Below, one piece after another: positions 1-11,559 of a stretch of DNA of 52,610 nt. Both the position numbers and the translations under genes were made by a program. Source of the stretch: Cymbomonas tetramitiformis. Taxonomy: Eukaryota; Chlorophyta; Pyramimonadophyceae; Pyramimonadales; Pyramimonadaceae. The notes beneath the pieces are model-generated. The model ran no database searches. It was not told the origin of the DNA and saw nothing but the letters and a program-made list of their open reading frames with translations. The stretch's first letter is position 1. Every line of letters begins with the position of its first letter. The stretch covers positions 1 to 52,610 of the forward strand of contig LGRX02035325.1 of the NCBI GenBank assembly GCA_001247695.2, given 5' to 3'.

Positions 1-2600
1 CATGGAGGCTGACACGTGGTGGCGTTCTGCTCGGGACCACCCGGAGAGGAGCGGCACCACGTGGCGCACTGGAGGGGTGTTACGAGAGACATGGAGGCTG
101 ACACGTGGTGGCGTTCTGCTCGGGGCCACCCGGAGAGGAGCGGCACCACGTGGCGCACTGGAGGGGTGTTACGAGAGACATGGAGGCTGACACGTGGTGG
201 CGTTCTGCTCGGGGCCACCCGGAGAGGAGCGGAACCACGTGGCGCACTGGAGGGGTGTTACGAGAGACATGGAGGCTGACACGTGGTGGCGTTCTGCTCG
301 GGGCCACCCGGAGAGGAGCGGAACCACGTGGCGCACTGGAGGGGTGTTACGAGAGACATGGAGGCTGACACGTGGTGGCGTTCTGCTCGGGGCCACCCGG
401 AGAGGAGCGGAACCACGTGGCGCACTGGAGGGGTGTTACGAGAGACATGGAGGCTGACACGTGGTGGCGTTCTGCTCGGGGCCACCCGGAGAGGAGCGGC
501 ACCACGTGGCGCACTGGAGGGGTGTTACGAGAGACATGGAGGCTGACACGTGGTGGCGTTCTGCTCGGGGCCACCCGGAGAGGAGCGGAACCACGTGGCG
601 CACTGGAGGGGTGTTACGAGAGACATGGAGGCTGACACGTGGTGGCGTTCTGCTCGGGGCCACCCGGAGAGGAGCGGAACCACGTGGCGCACTGGAGGGG
701 TGTTACGAGAGACATGGAGGCTGACACGTGGTGGCGTTCTGCTCGGGGCCACCCGGAGAGGAGCGGAACCACGTGGCGCACTGGAGGGGTGTTACGAGAG
801 ACATAGAGGCTGACACGTGGTGGCGTTCTGCTCGGGCCACCCGGAGAGGAGCGGCACCACGGGGCGCACTGGAGGGGTGTTACGAGAGACATGGAGGCTG
901 ACACGTGGTGGCGTTCTGCCCGGGGCCACCCGGAGAGGAGCGGCACCACGTGGCGCACTGGAGGGATGTTACGAGAGACATGGAGGCTGACACGTGGTGG
1001 CGTTCTGCTCGGGGCCACCCGGAGAGGAGCGGAACCACGTGGCGCACTGGAGGGGTGTTACGAGAGACATGGAGGCTGACACGTGGTGGCGTTCTGCTCG
1101 GGGCCACCCGGAGAGGAGCGGAACCACGTGGCGCACTGGAGGGGTGTTACGAGAGACATGGAGGCTGACACGTGGTGGCGTTCTGCTCGGGGCCACCCGG
1201 AGAGGAGCGGCACCACGTGGCGCACTGGAGGGGTGTTACGAGAGACATGGAGGCTGACACGTGGTGGCGTTCTGCTCGGGGCCACCCGGAGAGGAGCGGA
1301 ACCACGTGGCGCACTGGAGGGGTGTTACGAGAGACATGGAGGCTGACACGTGGTGGCGTTCTGCTCGGGGCCACCCGGAGAGGAGCGGAACCACGTGGCG
1401 CACTGGAGGGGTGTTACGAGAGACATGGAGGCTGACACGTGGTGGCGTTCTGCTCGGGGCCACCCGGAGAGGAGCGGCACCACGGGGCGCACTGGAGGGG
1501 TGTTACGAGAGACATGGAGGCTGACACGTGGTGGCGTTCTGCTCGGGGCCACCCGGAGAGGAGCGGAACCACGTGGCGCACTGGAGGGGTGTTACGAGAG
1601 ACATGGAGGCTGACACGTGGTGGCGTTCTGCTCGGGGCCACCCGGAGAGGAGCGGAACCACGTGGCGCACTGGAGGGGTGTTGCGAGAGACATGGAGGCT
1701 GACACGTGGTGGCGTTATGCTCGGGGCCACCCGGAGAGGAGCGGAACCACGTGGCGCACTGGAGGGGTGTTACGAGAGACATGGAGGCTGACACGTGGTG
1801 GCGTTCTGCTCGGGGCCACCCGGAGAGGAGCGGAACCACGTGGCGCACTGGAGGGGTGTTACGAGAGACATGGAGGCTGACACGTGGTGGCGTTCTGCTC
1901 GGGGCCACCCGGAGAGGAGCGGAACCACGTGGCGCACTGGAGGGGTGTTACGAGAGACATGGAGGCTGACACGTGGTGGCGTTCTGCTCGGGGCCACCCG
2001 GAGAGGAGCGGAACCACGTGGCGCACTGGAGGGGTGTTACGAGAGACATGGAGGCTGACACGTGGTGACGTTCTGCTCGGGGCCACCCGGAGAGGAGCGG
2101 AACCACGTGGCGCACTGGAGGGGTGTTACGAGAGACATGGAGGCTGACACGTGGTGGCGTTCTGCTCGGGACCACCCGGAGAGGAGCGGCACCACGTGGC
2201 GCACTGGAGGGGTGTTACGAGAGACATGGAGGCTGACACGTGGTGGCGTTCTGCTCGGGGCCACCCGGAGAGGAGCGGCACCACGTGGCGCACTGGAGGG
2301 GTGTTACGAGAGACATGGAGGCTGACACGTGGTGGCGTTCTGCTCGGGGCCACCCGGAGAGGAGCGGAACCACGTGGCGCACTGGAGGGGTGTTACGAGA
2401 GACATGGAGGCTGACACGTGGTGGCGTTCTGCTCGGGGCCACCCGGAGAGGAGCGGAACCACGTGGCGCACTGGAGGGGTGTTACGAGAGACATGGAGGC
2501 TGACACGTGGTGGCGTTCTGCTCGGGGCCACCCGGAGAGGAGCGGAACCACGTGGCGCACTGGAGGGGTGTTACGAGAGACATGGAGGCTGACACGTGGG
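1..2600. repeat. 89-bp satellite array, about 29 units
   Basis: A head-to-tail array with an 89-bp period runs from the window edge to about 2600, where the last unit breaks off inside a CACGTGG motif. Units are nearly identical. One common variant is an A or C just before the second CACGTG core. A few units read GGGACC instead of GGGGCC, and one has a single-base deletion near 834. Each unit carries two CACGTG cores (in GACACGTGG and CCACGTGG). Because 89 is not a multiple of three, stacked open frames arise on both strands; they are satellite artefacts, not genes. The array continues beyond the left edge. Confidence 0.97.
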
Positions 2601-2854
2601 AGTGTTCGGGGGAGCTGCAGGGGGAGAAGGGTCCGCTCGACCAGTGCGTGCCCATGGGGGAGACGCTGTCGACGGCTGGGCGAGAGACGGCAGTACACCC
2701 TAAGCGCCTGAGCCACTCCTCCACCATCACCGAGCGCTATGCGCCCTTGCTGTTAACCCGGCGAGGCAAGGTGACTCCCATGCATGCAAGGCCACTGCGG
2801 CTCAGGCCATTCGGCCGTCGGAAGTTGCCGCCACAGTGCTGCAGTGACGGGACC

Positions 2855-3146
2855 AGTGTGTCACTGGTAGGCCCCTTGTGGCCCTTGCTTAGTGTGTCAC
2901 TGGTAGGCCCCTTGTGAACCTCGCTTAGTGTGTCACTGGTAGGCCCCTTGTGAACTTCGCTTAGTGTGTCACTGGTAGGCCCCTTGTGAACCTCGCTTAG
3001 TGTCACTGGTAGGCCCCTTGTGAACTTCGCTTAGTGTGTCACTGGTAGGCCCCTTGTGAACTTCGCTTAGTGTGTCACTGGTAGGCCCCTTGTGAACTTC
3101 GCTTAGTGTGTCACTGGTAGGTCCCTTGTGAACTTCGCTTAGTATT
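2855..3146. repeat. 36-bp tandem repeat, 8 units
   Basis: Units begin with TGTCACTGGTAGG and recur every 36 bp, with one 34-bp unit near 3004. The array is separated from the 89-bp satellite by about 250 bp of single-copy sequence in which I recognise nothing. Confidence 0.95.
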
Positions 3147-3247
3147 TCAGGCATCCACTCGACCCCCTCTCCACAAGAGTGCCTCGCACTTCTCGCTCTA
3201 ACCACATGTCTCAACCCTCGGCTCTTTGCAAGGACCGACCCGGGCTT

Positions 3248-3268
3248 CTTACTTACTTACTTACTTAG
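3248..3268. repeat. (CTTA)n microsatellite
   Basis: About five CTTA tetranucleotides in a row, just before an AT-richer, promoter-like stretch. Confidence 0.9.
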
Positions 3269-3289
3269 TCAATCAAAGCTACGATTTTG

Positions 3290-3420
3290 ATTGGTGGTCG
3301 CATTTGGCAAACACGTAGATTTATCACCGATCGCAGTGCTGTATGATGGCATGGTGCCATCATCCGAAATTCTGGACTGTCCGAGACGTCTCATCGTGGA
3401 TCGTACCTTGAGGTATAAAA
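3290..3420 (+). promoter_or_regulatory. possible TATA/CCAAT-type promoter
   Basis: An ATTGG (inverted CCAAT) at 3290-3294 is followed about 120 bp later by a clean TATAAAA at 3414-3420. Between them lies a perfect short hairpin, GATGGCA-TGG-TGCCATC. No clear ORF begins within a few hundred bases downstream, so this may be a relic, perhaps from an LTR, or the start of a non-coding transcript. Confidence 0.3.
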
Positions 3421-3655
3421 GGAATCGTCAACGTCGAACGGGTCGCGACTCGTAAGTCTGGATTTTGTCATCGTAAACGAAACGGCATCATCAACCTGAT
3501 ATCCTGACTCGCGAGTCGTGACTTGACATCATACAAGCATGCACCATTCAACAGACCAACCGTTTATTTCCCCCGCATTTCATGTTGGCCTACTGGAGAG
3601 CTTTAGATCGACAATGCTAGTATATGTACATATATATACGATGTATACTCCAGTA

Positions 3656-3915
3656 CGGGTGCTCCACAGAAAACAAGGACTTGGATAGGCTCCTTGAATT
3701 ACCGAAAGGACGGGAAAGTCCATATTGGCAATGTGCAATTTATGGGTGAAATGCGCTAATTTACCCATTATCGAGATGAAGTATAACTAAATATGCTTGA
3801 ATGAGATCCCACACTTCCCTTTTTAGGAGATTCAAGATGATATCCATCCTTCAAGGGAGAATTGACGCTACCGAATGATCATCCCCCAAAATCTTTATTT
3901 TCGGTGGAGCACCCG
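3656..3915. mobile_element. 260-bp MITE with TA target duplication
   Basis: The ends are inverted copies starting CGGGTGCTCCAC. The inverted similarity continues with mismatches for about 30 bp. The element is bracketed by TA on both sides (3654-3655 and 3916-3917). The interior has no ORF of note. TA duplication with short inverted ends is the pattern of Tc1/mariner-derived MITEs; the family assignment is inference. Confidence 0.75.
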
Positions 3916-4112
3916 TATATATATGTTATATCAATAACATATATGCAACATATAAATATGTATATATATCAGCATATATATATGTATTTCATGCATAAAT
4001 TTCGTATACAACACATGGTATATATATATATATCACTAAAACTCTCTCAATGTGCCATGCGAGCGCGGCCCACCAAACCTGCCGCGTGCTGCCTGCACCC
4101 GGCTTCCACCAG

Positions 4113-7100
4113 CGCTTAGAGGCCCATCTGATCTCGTTGATCAGGGTGGTGGTGGGCGTTGTTGTGGCACGTGGCTTTCCCCAGGCTGCCGCCCTGCTCT
4201 TCTTTGGAACCCTAACGGTGTTCCTCACCACCTACGGATTCATGAACATCACGCGGGGCGCCAAGTGGGCCGACTTTCTTCCCAGGTCCCACCCCCCGCC
4301 CCCTGCTCCCCGCTCCCCCACACGAATGGTGAGCGCTGCTGCCTCGCACGCTCGCACTGAGGTTCCATCATCTGAGAAGCTCATGCTCAGCCCTCCAGGG
4401 ACTTGGCTGAGAGGGCTGGGGCTGGCGGTCATGCCTTGCTGTGAGCAGCGATTCCTACGTCATCGACTTCTACGACGTGCAGGATGAGTACTTTGGGGAA
4501 CAGGTGCAGCGGCCTACGCTGTCTCCATGGCGCCCGTGTTGGGGCGACTCTTTGAATGTGTGCCGCAGCATAAAGCGCCGCAAATAGCCGAATCATAAAA
4601 GTCGCTCGCGACGACCCTCGTGCGGAGGGGGTACTGCTGTGCCTCGCGCGCACGCCTCAGAGGCTCCGAATAGTGCGCCCGCGTGTCGTGTGTGCATCCA
4701 TCGATCTGCTGACCTCGAAGGCGCCGAGTGCAGGTGGTCGTTGATTTCATGACGTCAGAGGTGCAGATCGGAACAGTAGAACATGAGGATGCCTTGAGAA
4801 CGGTGCGAGCCCCAAGCCACCTGCCCTCTCCGCCCTCGGCCGCGCGCGCACTCAGGAGGTCAGGAGGGGCCAAATGGACATCACCAGGAAATTCCTCAAT
4901 GCACCACTCTTAACAGCACTCATACGGCCTGGAGGCACGAGGGCGGCGGGCAACACTCCCGGGATAGCTGGCTGGTAAAATCGAATTTCCTGTCACCCTG
5001 GATGACACCCTGGATGGTGCATTGAGCATCAGGTCGAGGTTTGGAAGAGGCCGCAGCTCCACAGCATTATTCGGCCGAGTTCAGATTTGTCTTGTGTCCA
5101 CGTCACTATTTCATTGTATGGGCATTTCAATTTGCCAGCATGCTTGAACGGCAAACGGTTGTACGAGTGCCGCCGTTGCATGGCGCGTGTCAAGTTCTGC
5201 CGCTGATAGAGTGAAATTGTTTAATTGTATTTTTTTTTATGATTTTTAATGACATCTTTTGCAGTACGAGTCTTGGTGTGTGAATCGAGAAATATGTTAT
5301 TGCATCTGCATGCTTTTATCCGGCTCACACGGCGTGCTGGCAGGCAGGGGGGTTTGGGGAGATGAGCTCATCCGCTGCGCCCTGCGCATGCTGGCAAGCT
5401 CGGCTGACGTGGGGGGGACTGGAGACTCGGGGCGAGCGCAGCTGAAGAAGCGGATCGAGGATCTGGAGTTCATCGAGAAGCCGGTGTCGAGCTGGTTTGA
5501 GCAGTACGATAGCTGGTGCGACGGCGAAGGGTGCTGTGGGGATGGCGTTTCATGCCTGCAGTCGTGGCTTGCAAGCAACGCGAGCGACGCTTTCCGCGAG
5601 GATGTCGTGCTCGATGAGGCTGGCGAGGTGCGCTTCAGCCACGTGGGCGTCCTCGTGCCCCCCTCCTTCTACCCCTTTCAAAGAGGAGCCGCGTCGACTC
5701 AACAACCGACTGCTTCGCACCCTTTTAAGGGGGGGGTGGGTAGATTTGGCGCCTCCCGCAGCCGGTCCGGATGCCCTCCGGGAATAGCGCTGCAACCCTC
5801 CGATGGCAAAACATACCGGAAGAACGTGAGCTTCGAGGGTTGAGATAGTCGGAACGAGAGTGCGGTAGGATGGGTGTGCACGGCGGCTGATGAAGCATCG
5901 TAAAGGAGCGCAAGCCAATCCTGGAGCACCTTTTGCGCACACTGCCTCGCAGAGCCTGCCCAGGATCACGTTCACCAATTAGCTGCAATTTGTGCTAAAA
6001 GCTTTTGGAACGATTACATTTGTTCCCCCTCCCCCCCACCTCCTGTGCACGTCTTTGCAAATTGATTGCTTGACGTCCCCTCCCATACCTCTTCGGATGG
6101 ATTGCTTGACACTCTCCACAGATCTCTTTGGATTAATGCCTGGACCCCCCCGCCATATACCTCTTTGGATTGATGGCTTGACTGTTACCGCACGGGCAAA
6201 TTGTCAATGGGGCTGTCCCCATTCGTCTGGGGCTCTCTGTCCACGCGATCCTCCCAGAGTGTGGTCAGTGGACGCTTTTGGTCAGAGTCTCTTTGCGCTG
6301 CGACGAGTTGGAAGGAATCTTACACAACTTACTTGCAGGAATCGGCCATCCCTCATAAAAGGTTCCTCAGGGAAGGGCCTTCATTAATGTCCCGGACTCG
6401 AGCCAGAGTGTGCCGAGCCGCACCAACCCTGGGGTGTGACGACACCGGCAGGTGGCAGCCTCCCGAATCCGCGTCCTGAGCCTGCAGGCGGACACCACTG
6501 ACGGGGACGTGGACCGCATGAACGCTATGCGCGCCACCGGGGACGACCTGCCCGTGTGGAGCACGCCGTTCTCAAGTGTGCCCGCTGCCCCTCCTTGCCT
6601 CCCAGGATCGATGCCCGCCTGGCGGCGCACCATCCTCGATGCCTGACGGCGTCACGGCTGTGCGTGGAACCTTCTTGAAGCAGCGAGCCAAGTCTGTGAG
6701 GAGAGAGCTGGCAGTTTGTGCCTCCTGGGATTCGCCCTCCCTTCAGGGCGCGGAGAGGAGCCTAGGGCGCCTCCCTCCAGCTCTGAAGGGTCCTCTCGAG
6801 GGGACGCGCGTTGGGGCGGTGCAGCGACGTTCTTGTGGCTGAGCCGGTACGAGCGGATCGTCCACTACACGGTGCAGACGCTGCTCCTCGCGCTCTCCGG
6901 GGTGTTCCTCATGAACTGCCTCTTCCTGCCGCTGAAAGGGGCGATCTTGGTGACCGGCATGGTGACGCTGGTAATCCCCCTACGAAGCCCGCCGCCGTTG
7001 CCGAGGAGCTGCGACACGCTGCGGGCGCTCCGGGAAAATGAATCAGACTTATATATGGATGCCCAGCAGTTCCTTTCCTCTCGCAGCATGACCGGTGCAC

Positions 7101-8579
7101 CAGCGACGACCGTTGATGCTCTCTTGGCTTTCGGGTGCACCAGCGACGACCGTTGATGCTCTCTTGGCTTTCGGGTGCACCAGCAACGACGGTCGATGCT
7201 CTCTCTCTCTCTCTCTCGGCTTTCCGGTGCATCAGCGACGACCGTTGATGCTCTCTCTTGGCTTTCCGGTGCACCAGCGACGACCGTTGATGCTCTCTCA
7301 TGGCTTTCCGGCGCACCAGCGGCGACCGTTGATGCTCTCTCGTGGCTTTCTGGTACACCGGCGACGACCGTTGATGCTCTCTCGTGGCTTTCTGGTGCAC
7401 CAGCGACGACCGTTGATGCTCTCTCGTGGCTTTCTGGTACACCAGCGACGACCACTGACGCGCGCTCGACTGCTCCGCGCAGGTGTGCCTGAACATGGTC
7501 GGTTTGATGTCGCTGTGGGACATCCAGCTGAACGTGGCGTCGCTCATCAACCTGGTGCTGGCAATTGGGTTCGCAGTGGACTACTCAGCACACGTGGCAG
7601 AGGCATTCTTCACCGGCAACCCCAAGCTGTCTGCAGACGAGCGCGCCATGCAAGGTCCGGAGCCCCAGCGCTGCTTCACTTGCCGCCACGGGACCACATT
7701 CACGCCACCGTCGGTCTGCGCTGTTCGTCTGACAGCTTCCACCGGAAGAAGATGCCGAAGAAGATGTCTGGTGCTCCACAGGGGGCATCAACACAGGCGC
7801 CAGAGGGGGGCGGAGGGCAGCAACGTAGGCGCCAGAGGGGGGCGGGGAGCATCGCTTCCAGGAGACGGGGGCGACGACACCGAGAGAGAGAGAGAGCAGC
7901 AGCAATAATCAGACGATGTGTCAGAGCTGGCACGAGAGCACAAGTTTATGCGGGGGAAGGGCCTCGGCGCTGACGGCGGAACGGGGTGGTTTGGCGTCAG
8001 CACTCTCGGAGCAGGGAGCGTCCGTGTTGAATGGCGGATTCTCCACGTTGCTGGCAGTGGCGTTCCTCTCCCTCTCAAAGTCGTTGGGCTTCGTGATCCT
8101 CTTCAGGATGTTTCTGGGTAGGTGCCAAACTTCTTTGGCGGCCAAGCCTGCTGTCCCAGAGGGCAAACGTCTGCCCGTGGATTCGGGTCCGTGCAAGCTG
8201 GTGCATCCTGACCTGGTTGATGATTGCCTTGCGCCTACCCCCAGGGGCTGGAGGCAGCACTGCACGGGTTTCGCCATGTCGCACTGAGTTGGAAGGATGA
8301 TGAGCAGTTGCCATGTTTGCAAGCTGCACTTCCGGCGTGGGGCTCCTTGGAGTGCATTTTATTCCAGGGCCGTGGGAGGCGAGACAGCGGGACTGTTCCC
8401 CCTATTTCAGCACCGCGGCAGGTGCATTTGGCATCCATTTTTCTTAGGGGAGTTCTCTTGGGAAGGACTGATGGTATAGGGGTGGTTGATTATCCGCTTT
8501 GTTGGCAGGTCTCGTGGGTTTCGGATTGTTAAATGGGTTGGTGCTACTCCCTGTGCTTTTAAGTCTGATCAGCGATTAG
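4113..8579 (+). CDS. Patched/NPC1-like (RND family) membrane protein, C-terminal nine exons
   Basis: Nine exons join in frame: 4113-4285, 4449-4503, 4734-4802, 5442-5642, 6452-6575, 6825-6970, 7483-7654, 8001-8117 and 8509-8579. They give 375 codons ending in TAG, all with GT-AG borders and matching phases. The first exon holds a membrane span and runs into WADFLPSDSYVIDFYDVQDE, typical of the start of a Patched extracellular loop. Later come the loop Trp/Cys region (SSWFEQYDSWC) and SRIRVLSLQAD. Next is a cluster of spans with GLMSLWDIQLN and the RND motif GFAVDYSAH. The last span pair ends LLNGLVLLPVLLSLISD. Patched/NPC1 relatives move sterols or other lipids using ion gradients; the substrate here is unknown. 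The 5' half is not seen: upstream lies AT-rich DNA with a MITE. Exon borders are by eye; the 4113 start is the least sure. Confidence 0.85.
7094..7460. repeat. intronic minisatellite, 40-44 bp, about 9 units
   Basis: Units contain GACGACCGTTGATGCTCTC followed by a TGGCTTTC segment. A short (CT)n expansion at 7199-7217 lengthens one unit. The array fills most of the intron between the sixth and seventh recognised Patched-like exons (6971-7482). It creates long repetitive open frames on both strands that should not be called genes. Confidence 0.93.
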
Positions 8580-8785
8580 TTGACCTCGAGTGAGGTGTTG
8601 CAGGGAGATATGGCCTGCGCCATTGCCTGCTTCACCTCTCTGGCAGTGTATGTACAGTTGTAATGTGCGGTAGAGTACGGTTGGAAGGCAGGTGCACAAT
8701 TTCGTAGTTGGCACTCCCTTGCTCTCGGGACTACTGCAATCTTACAGTGTGCATCAGGGAGAAGAGACGTGAAGAAAGTGAGAAA

Positions 8786-8803
8786 GTTGGGCTTCGGCCC
8801 AAC
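8786..8803 (+). other. UUCG tetraloop hairpin downstream of the Patched-like gene
   Basis: GTTGGGC-TTCG-GCCCAAC forms a perfect 7-bp stem closed by a C(UUCG)G loop, about 207 bp after the stop codon. A small palindrome, ACATGT-TG-ACATGT, follows at once. The position suits a 3' UTR structure, but no transcript end is visible. Confidence 0.6.
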
Positions 8804-9683
8804 GAGACATGTTGACATGTTAGACGTTTGTTATGTCAATACATTTGTATGTGATGTGATGGTGTTTTCAGAGTGATATACTGTTAGAAGTTTGTGTTTT
8901 GTGAAATAATGTTTCTGCAATTTCACTCTGTGAAAATGATAGTTAAACGTATCCAGCGGATTTTACGCAAGAGTTGTCCCAAATATCGCTGCCATTTCGA
9001 AATTCGCCGTGACATTGATACATGTAAAACACCGAAATAGTTTCAGTTGCTAATGTGTATACGGAGATTCCACATTGCCTATATAAGTTTGGGAGGAATG
9101 CATACCACAATCTCAGGAGCCCTATTGTCAGCGTGTACTGACCAGGTTGGCGGTGGGTAGGGGGCATATTGCACTCAGTATACATTTAGGGTGGAGGGCC
9201 TACCTGTCATGGGATGCATGCAGTGCATCACAGCGATGATTGCGCCGATAGTGCTCCTCTTAATGCACACAGGTTCTGATAAAGAAGTTTTCGCCTTAAA
9301 CGTGTGATACGGTAACCTCGTGCCGTATAGACGGGAACGTCAGCGCTACCCACTCGAGCCCCGGAGGTTTTCCTGACAGTGCAGGAGAACTTTGTGCAAA
9401 CCGTACACGCATGCGCAAGTGCTGCACTGACTGATGACCGGACGCTCCCTGAGGCAAGACTGAGGGGAGTTGGTTGCTGATCCTGAGGTAGGTGACTCAG
9501 CAGCGACCCAGTGGCGGGATTCCAACGAGCGCCGCGCACGCGCGCACACACACCCCTTGCCAGAGCGCCACGTGACAACAACCCACGTCCCGACGACGTA
9601 AGTTGTAACAAATATTTCTGGCCATAATTATACAGAGGGCACAGCATCGCAAGTGACATTGTCGGCGCGTTACATATATTAGA
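8804..9683. other. non-coding stretch, nothing recognised
   Basis: No convincing coding frame, RNA gene or repeat. Probably the 3' flank of the Patched-like gene plus intergenic DNA. Confidence 0.6.
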
Positions 9684-9745
9684 ATATATATATATATATA
9701 TATATAACTGCAGCATGACCTACCGTATATATATATATATATATA
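9684..9745. repeat. AT dinucleotide tracts
   Basis: Two (AT)n runs, at about 9684-9708 and 9725-9745, are separated by a short CTGCAGCATGACC segment. The second run abuts the next MITE and probably supplied its TA target. Confidence 0.9.
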
Positions 9746-9957
9746 GGCGGGTGGTCACTATTACAACTGGTCACTTATTACCAATGCACACGTGGGCGAT
9801 GCCTTGCGGCCATATATAGCCCAAACCATATAAGCATGCCCAAGTTGGCAAGCGAGTACGGCCATATATAGACCACACCATATATATAAGCATGCCCAAG
9901 TTGGCAAGCAAGTGACATTGGTAATAAGTGACCAGTTGTAATAAGTGACCACCCGCC
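9746..9957. mobile_element. 212-bp MITE with about 43-bp inverted ends and TA target
   Basis: The two ends are inverted copies beginning GGCGGGTGGTCACT. The match extends to about ACTTATTACCAATG, with one indel in roughly 43 bp. TA flanks both sides. The interior holds two direct copies of a segment of about 55 bp containing GCATGCCCAAGTTGGCAAGC. No coding capacity. Tc1/mariner-like by target type only. Confidence 0.82.
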
Positions 9958-9959
9958 TA

Positions 9960-10299
9960 TACTCCATCTAACTATAACTATAAAGTGTATGGGGGGTCGG
10001 GGAATTGCGTCGTCGTTTGCGGTTACGAAACCTGGCACCCTGTTGTATTTCGAATGTGTGGAAGTTTTAGAGGGATTCCTGCGTAATTAGACACCATGGT
10101 TATCATCGGTCACCGTTACATCATTTCCGGTGATGTTATTTTTGTATGGAAACACCGTGAAAAGTTTACCAGAGTCCGCGATAAAATGATTATTGCGGCG
10201 ACAGTACGTAGTTGATAGTTTCTCATACTAAACGTATCGGTGATCAGCATATTTCAGAGAGCTGTGGTATAATGCGCCATTGTATACCTATATGAAATT
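9960..10299. other. non-coding stretch, nothing recognised
   Basis: I see no ORF, repeat or RNA motif between the MITE and the end of the gag-like relic. Confidence 0.5.
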
Positions 10300-11559
10300 C
10301 TATGAAATAAGCTGTTTCTCACTTATCTGACGGTCTGATGCGGGTTTACTTCCAGACGAAACGTTTGGTCGTATCAGTGATTTCAACGTCATAGTATTTG
10401 TCACCGCACTGCAATAGTGGGCAGAGTGAGGGCCGCCGTTGGGGCAGTCAGCGTGCCAGTGCTTCAGGCCGCTCTTCGCATACTCCGCATTCTTGCAGTG
10501 CGGTACGAAGGCACCGCTGCGTTTGTCAAAAGAGACATCCGGAGCGGTGCGAAGCGGCTTGACACCAGGACGATGCAGCTTGGCGACAGAGCGAGGAAGG
10601 TGCTTGCCCGTAGTGGGCGGTCCATCCCGCCTCTGCCGCTTCAGCTCGCGAATGTCCTGCTGCATGCGCGTCAGCTGCTCTTGCAAGCCCGACAACGCAT
10701 CAACCAGGCCAGACGTGCCATCAGCGAATGACAGAGCCGAAACTGCGCCTGCAGGAGCCGCCAGGCCGTGGCGGAACTGTTCGCGCACACGAGCTTGGAT
10801 TGTCAGGAGAGACACGCCTTGCCGCTGGTCAGCTCGAGCCAGAGAGTTGGTCAATTCACGATAGAGAGCCGAGTTGCCAAGAGCCTTCAGAAACTGCCTT
10901 TATTTGACCGCGTCCTCAGGCAAGTTGTGGGAGCGCTGAACATCCCGCAACAAGCCGTTGAACTCGCGAATGCTGTGGTCAGGGTCGTCGCTGCTGGGCA
11001 CGCGAACCGCCAGCAGCGACTCAAAGGAGTCAAAGGGTTCTGAGCGTTCCTGGAGCATGCGCACCACCTCAAGGGCAGCACGCTTGCCATCTCCAGGAAC
11101 GTCAGCCCCTGAAGCCTCAAGCCAGTCACGAGCTGTGGACCCAGGTCTAGCCAGGAACGCCAATGCCGAAAGCAAAAGCTCATTCGCTTCATGCCTAGCC
11201 ACGAGCGTGGTGTCAGTCAGGTCAAATAGGGGAGCAAACGCCTGAGACTGCAAGAGAAATTGAGCTGTGAGCTCATTCATGAGCTGCGCAAAAATATCAA
11301 CTGCGTCTATCTCTGTGCCAGAAAAGCGTTCGTTCTTGTCACCCAATATCTTAGTTGCCGTAATCTTGGCGACGCGTCTGTCGAAGCTGTCGCGTCTCAG
11401 CTCCTGACACTTGTCCAAAACTTCCCTGGAGGCTGCTGTGGTCGGAGCCGGCAACGCAGGAGTGGGTGGGGTGGCAGCATGCAGTACCCCCACATCATCG
11501 AAAATTGTCTCTAGTCTACGGACGCGAGAACGCGTCGATCTATTTGCTGCGGAAACCAT
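10300..11559 (-). pseudogene. retroelement gag-like ORF with one in-frame stop
   Basis: Reading the minus strand from ATG at 11559, one frame covers about 418 residues, broken once by TAA at 10900-10902. The frame continues unchanged on the other side, so a point mutation or readthrough is enough to explain the break. The N-terminal part is helical. The C-terminal part has a coiled-coil-like stretch (LQEQLTRMQQDIRELKRQ) and a Cys/His-rich segment with an HWHADC core, like a degenerate nucleocapsid finger. No protease, integrase or reverse transcriptase follows, and I found no matching LTR pair. Best read as a gag relic or a non-autonomous element; gag identity is inferred from architecture only. 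Confidence 0.55.

Noticed and set aside
2..2592. Dozens of 60-160-codon open frames on both strands
   Set aside because: They repeat every 89 bp and shift frame with each unit; they are products of the satellite, not genes.
6865..7550. About 200-codon minus-strand frames rich in VVAGAPESHERAST-type repeats
   Set aside because: They lie over the intronic minisatellite and antisense to well-supported Patched-like exons.
8248..8300. Possible extra Patched-like exon (GLEAALHGFRH)
   Set aside because: Exons 8001-8117 and 8509-8579 join directly in phase and give the expected conserved sequence; this piece would disrupt it.
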